Assembly: GCA_003667245.1 (NCBI GenBank) | Contig: RCNN01000012.1 | Span: 62,001 to 126,000 of the forward strand | Reading direction: 5' to 3' | Length of the DNA: 64,000 bases | Source: Heterostelium multicystogenum | Taxonomy: Eukaryota; Evosea; Eumycetozoa; Acytosteliales; Acytosteliaceae | Part shown: piece by piece, positions 60,704-64,000 of the stretch | How positions within the stretch are numbered: the stretch's first letter is position 1 | Layout of the letters: the number at the start of each line of letters is the position of its first letter | The notes under the pieces: generated by a model | The model's database searches: none | The model's input: only the letters and a program-made list of their open reading frames with translations | What the model was told of the DNA's origin: nothing | Made by a program: the position numbers and the translations under genes

Positions 60704-61548
60704 ATGAAAATATTATTTACAATATTAGTAGCTTTGGTGTTTACCATCAATACCTCAAATGCTTGGATGAGAGGTGGAATCAGTGGAGGTCTCTTAAATG
60801 TTGTATATTCAAGTTTCTTGGATATCAACTCGATGTCAATCAGCGAAATGTACTCAAAATCTGGATGGACTCCTGCTTTTGATGATAGATATCCAACTGT
60901 TGTTGCCGGTTCAGAAGACATCAAACATTTCCATGGAATTGGAATCAGAATTCCATACAACTATGATTACTTCAATGACACTAACAACCAAAAAAACTGG
61001 ATATGTAACCCATATGAAAATCTCCTACTCTTTAAATGGTATCGATTATAAAGACTATGGAATCGTTCCAACTGGTTTGAATCACACAAACTTCAACTAC
61101 TTTAACATAGTTTACCTCTATAATTTCTCATACAATATTTACGGAAGATCCATCAGAATTGAACCTGTTGCATATGTTGGAAAAAGACCATCGATGGTTA
61201 TGGAAGTTATTTACTACGTACCTGAAACAACAGTCTCTGGAACTGTTCGTTCATTATCACCAATCTTCTGGACCCCAGCAGTGAATCAAACAGTCAGAGA
61301 ATTCAAACAAAAAAGTGTACTTTGAATCTGAATTTGTATCACCTCCAAAGGTTGCAATTTCACTCAACACACTTTCCAGCAGCAAAGATTCATCAACTAT
61401 TGTATCTGTCTATGCCACGAATGTAACAAGAACAGACTTTGTTGCAGTGTTCTCATCATGGGGTGATTCTGTAATTTGGGATATTATTGCCACTTATATT
61501 GCAACAATGAGTGAAGCAATTTACTATCCTGAAGATCTTCCCAATTAA
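60704..61548 (+). CDS. Secreted discoidin-like lectin (F5/8 type C plus H-type lectin domain)
   Basis: A signal peptide (MKILFTILVALVFTINTSNA) precedes a discoidin/F5-8C domain (SKSGWTPAF, KISYSLNGIDYKDYG, GRSIRIEPVAY, MEVIYYV) and a C-terminal H-type lectin domain (FVSPPKVAISLNTL, TDFVAVFSSWGDS). This is the two-domain layout of Dictyostelium discoidins, which bind GalNAc/Gal and act in cell-substrate adhesion. Discoidins proper lack a signal peptide, so this is a secreted relative. Two A runs (A7 at about 60990, A6 at about 61310) each have one extra base; correction gives about 281 residues. Confidence 0.8.
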
Positions 61549-61876
61549 GATGAGTTTTTTTTATCTCTAATAGATTTCCTATTCAATAATTAACTAATAC
61601 ATGTGTGTTCTGGTTAAAATACCACACATCATTTATAAAACAAATTGCAAATTCACTTCATTTTGATAGCATGTATTCATCTAATATTATTCTTTTTTTT
61701 TTTTAGTAAGATTGATAGATGTTGATTTTGTTTACAAATCTATTGTTTTATTTCAAAAATGAAATAAAATCGAACATTTTGATAGTTCAAAGTTCGATCT
61801 GTGAATGATTAAAAAATTTTAAGATCATGAACAACTGAGCTTAGTTATGGTTTAAAAGCAGTTACTAAATCGATAT
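61549..61876. other. Convergent 3' flanks
   Basis: T-rich; nothing recognised. Confidence 0.35.
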
Positions 61877-63026
61877 CTAGTTGAGGCTCTTTGCTTCTTT
61901 GTGAACCTTATTAATGACTGGAACCTGGTTTTCATTTATACTCTTAACATTTTTGGTGAAGCCAAGCATAGGTATGTATTCTAAGCTATCTTTTGACTTT
62001 GAGGGCATTAGTTTTTTAAGGTAGGACGTGGCAGGATTTAGTTTTTCTTGTGAGGATTTGTCAGGTTTGATATTTTCATAAATCACTGCAGAACCAGAGA
62101 AAGAGAGTTTTTTGACCATGTTTAACAACTTCACAATTCCTCCTTTCTCAATATAAGCGAGAAGACCTTCAAGTATCCAGCAAGTTCTTTTGTTGTTGAT
62201 GTATCCAGTATGGCGCATTTGTTCAGACCATTCATGAGTGTTGGTTAAATCGGACCAGATATGGATGTTCTTACCTTTTGATATCTTTGGAATGCCATCA
62301 ATATCATCAAGTATATACCTCTTATAGATCAAGACATCTTGGAAATCGACTTCCCAAATGGTGGTATTTTCTTTGAATGGTAAGCGATAAGCTCTTGAAT
62401 CAAGACCTGCTCCTAATATCACAAACTGATCAAAACCATCTGAAATCCTATCTTTAATGAAATCATCAATATATCTTGTTCTGAAAAGCAGATGTGGCAT
62501 GAGACCAGCAGATGTAAGAAGAGTCCATGACATCATAGGTGATTTAGAAGACAATACATATTTCTTTAAATCATCAAATGATAAGTTTGTTGGGAATCCA
62601 ATTTTAGATAGAACCATCTTTCTGTACTGTTCTTCTTCAAAAACTCCTGGTTCACTTTCATTAATTTTATCCATTGCATTTGAAACAATTAAAGGACACT
62701 CATCTGAATTACAGAAATAATAAGAATATCTATAATAATTGTTGGTAATGATAATATTGATCAAATAATAATAATATTAGTATTAAATATTTTTAGACCC
62801 ATCCTATATATATCAACTTACGGATCATAAATTAAGATATCTTTAAATTCTTCTAAAAGATTTGGAAGAGATTTTTTGATAGAATTGAGCGAATGGTTCA
62901 ATTAATTTTTTTGATTCCTCATCAGAGGTTGGATCATTAAGAACCTTTCCAACAATAGCATTGGTAATGAATAGTCTTGATGAACAAACAAAAAGGGATG
63001 AACTTGGAACTTGAATTTTTCTCCAT
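61877..63026 (-). CDS. SAM-dependent methyltransferase of the leucine carboxyl methyltransferase-like family
   Basis: Exon 2 (61877-62703) codes for ECPLIVSNAMDKINESEPGVF, then FVILGAGLDSRAYRL, the SAM-binding signature of TIGR00027/LCMT-like methyltransferases, EVDFQDV and a WILEGLLAYIEKGG loop. An upstream exon (62822-63026, ATG at 63026) codes for RLFITNAIVGKVLNDPTSDEE and EEFKDILIYDP; the intron would be 62704-62821. The junction is off by one base and exon 1 has two one-base shifts, so the N-terminus is tentative; a start inside the intron-derived frame at 62764 is less likely. Substrate unknown. Confidence 0.7.
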
Positions 63027-63840
63027 TAGAAATAAAGATACAATTAGTTTATATCTTTTAGAAAGTGTATTGTATTTTTAAAAAACAATTACTCAATACT
63101 TTTATGTTACATGTTAAATAGAATATTTAATAATATTGTATACACTATACAAAATTAAACATGTGATCCATTGTCCAATTTAGGTTTATTGTATCAATGT
63201 CAAAAAGTATATCTACTTTGAATATCTTGTTAAATAGATGTGTTTCTGGATCAATTTTGTATTTGGTATATTTTAAAATCACTCGTTTAGCATATAAGTA
63301 ACATCATATAAAGTTTGAAATTTTTAAATCTTTTGCAAACTTAATTATGTAAATCTGATAGTTAGTGTTAAAATTAAAACAACAGGATAAATATATATTT
63401 GTTAATTTTAGTTTTGACACTCAAAATAATGAATAGATGGGATATATAATTCAAAATAGTTTAATATTTAAAAAGTAATTTGTATTTTACAAAATTTATA
63501 ACTCTATTTATACAAAGTTGATGACACCATTTTCATTAATTAGAAAGATAAAAAGTTTAGATGTTTAAATATCTTTAACACTTGTAGGGATATTTGACAT
63601 AATTTGTTAGAAATCTGATACAAATAAATAAAGAAGATATATATTAATAATGGTGCAAAGATCTTCTACCCCTACTGTGAGAGTTTCCCAATTGTACATT
63701 TAGTCACCTCATTTCCGAGAGACATAAAATTTGAGAACATACAAGCTTGTTCAACAAAAGTTGATCATTTTGACCTTTCCCCCACATCAGTGAAGCTATC
63801 TCAAACCTCATCAGAAGATAGATACGATATAGTCATTTAA
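63027..63840. other. Intergenic, AT-rich
   Basis: No gene or RNA recognised. Confidence 0.35.
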
Positions 63841-63880
63841 GTAAGATTTACCGCAACTGATTAATTTGTCAAAATCTTGT
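63841..63880. repeat. Hairpin with shared loop, copy 1
   Basis: AAGATTT (63843-63849) pairs with AAATCTT (63872-63878), extended by two G-U pairs. The loop ACCGCAACTGATTAATTTGT is nearly the same as in copy 2, while the stems differ. Confidence 0.5.
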
Positions 63881-63952
63881 AAAGATCAACTAGAGTTTTT
63901 CTAAAAGATTTCTGACAAGTTTGGTACAAAGACGACGATAATTTTTGTAGGC

Positions 63953-64000
63953 AGTTGGATGGATTTATCGCAACTGATTATTTTGTCAACCCATCCAACT
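63953..64000. repeat. Hairpin with shared loop, copy 2, at window edge
   Basis: AGTTGGATGG (63953-63962) pairs perfectly with CCATCCAACT (63991-64000). The loop carries ATCGCAACTGATTATTTTGT. The stem may continue beyond the window. Confidence 0.55.

Overview
The window is nuclear DNA of a dictyostelid social amoeba. It is AT-rich, with short AT-rich GT-AG introns (about 55-250 bp), Asn/Gln runs and mostly TAA stops. Diagnostic features are hssA/2C/7E-like small genes, a ComC-like adhesion protein, a discoidin-like lectin, class I small RNA genes with their upstream DUSE-type box, and a chromodomain Ty3/gypsy element of the Skipper kind. The species cannot be named from this sequence alone. 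Many genes carry single-base insertions or deletions, mostly in runs of the same base. They occur even in housekeeping genes (TAF6, complex I 24 kDa subunit, propionyl-CoA carboxylase beta), so most look like consensus errors of a draft assembly rather than decay. Gene ends given for such genes span the whole locus.

Layout. 1-6.3 kb: a secreted lectin gene running off the left edge, a methyltransferase, an F-box-like broken gene, a truncated lectin pseudogene and an hssA-like gene. 8-14.5 kb: a P5B transport ATPase and a P-loop kinase-domain protein. 15.2-24.2 kb: a 1580-residue ComC-like membrane protein, proline iminopeptidase and a SAMHD1-like HD phosphohydrolase. 24.3-35 kb: a class I RNA, hssA-like genes, a P-loop NTPase, a leucine-rich-repeat protein, an unusual DUF924 + FSH1 hydrolase fusion and a second full lectin gene. 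35.6-40.5 kb: an intact, recent LTR retrotransposon inserted inside a class I RNA gene. 40.6-58.2 kb: ankyrin-repeat protein, double AAA ATPase, TALE homeobox, NDUFV2, an unrecognised large protein, TAF6, a cytidylate-kinase-like protein and PCCB. 58.2-64 kb: a head-to-head pair of class I RNAs, a divergent pair of hssA-like genes, a discoidin-like lectin, a methyltransferase and two tandem hairpins with a shared loop at the right edge.

Genes are independent eukaryotic units. The clearest functional groupings are small families: the lectin paralogues (1-854, 4571-5554, 33589-34954) share promoter sequence, the five hssA-like copies share a 13-bp first exon and promoter boxes, and the four class I RNA loci share stem, motif, upstream box and in three cases a downstream GCATGC.
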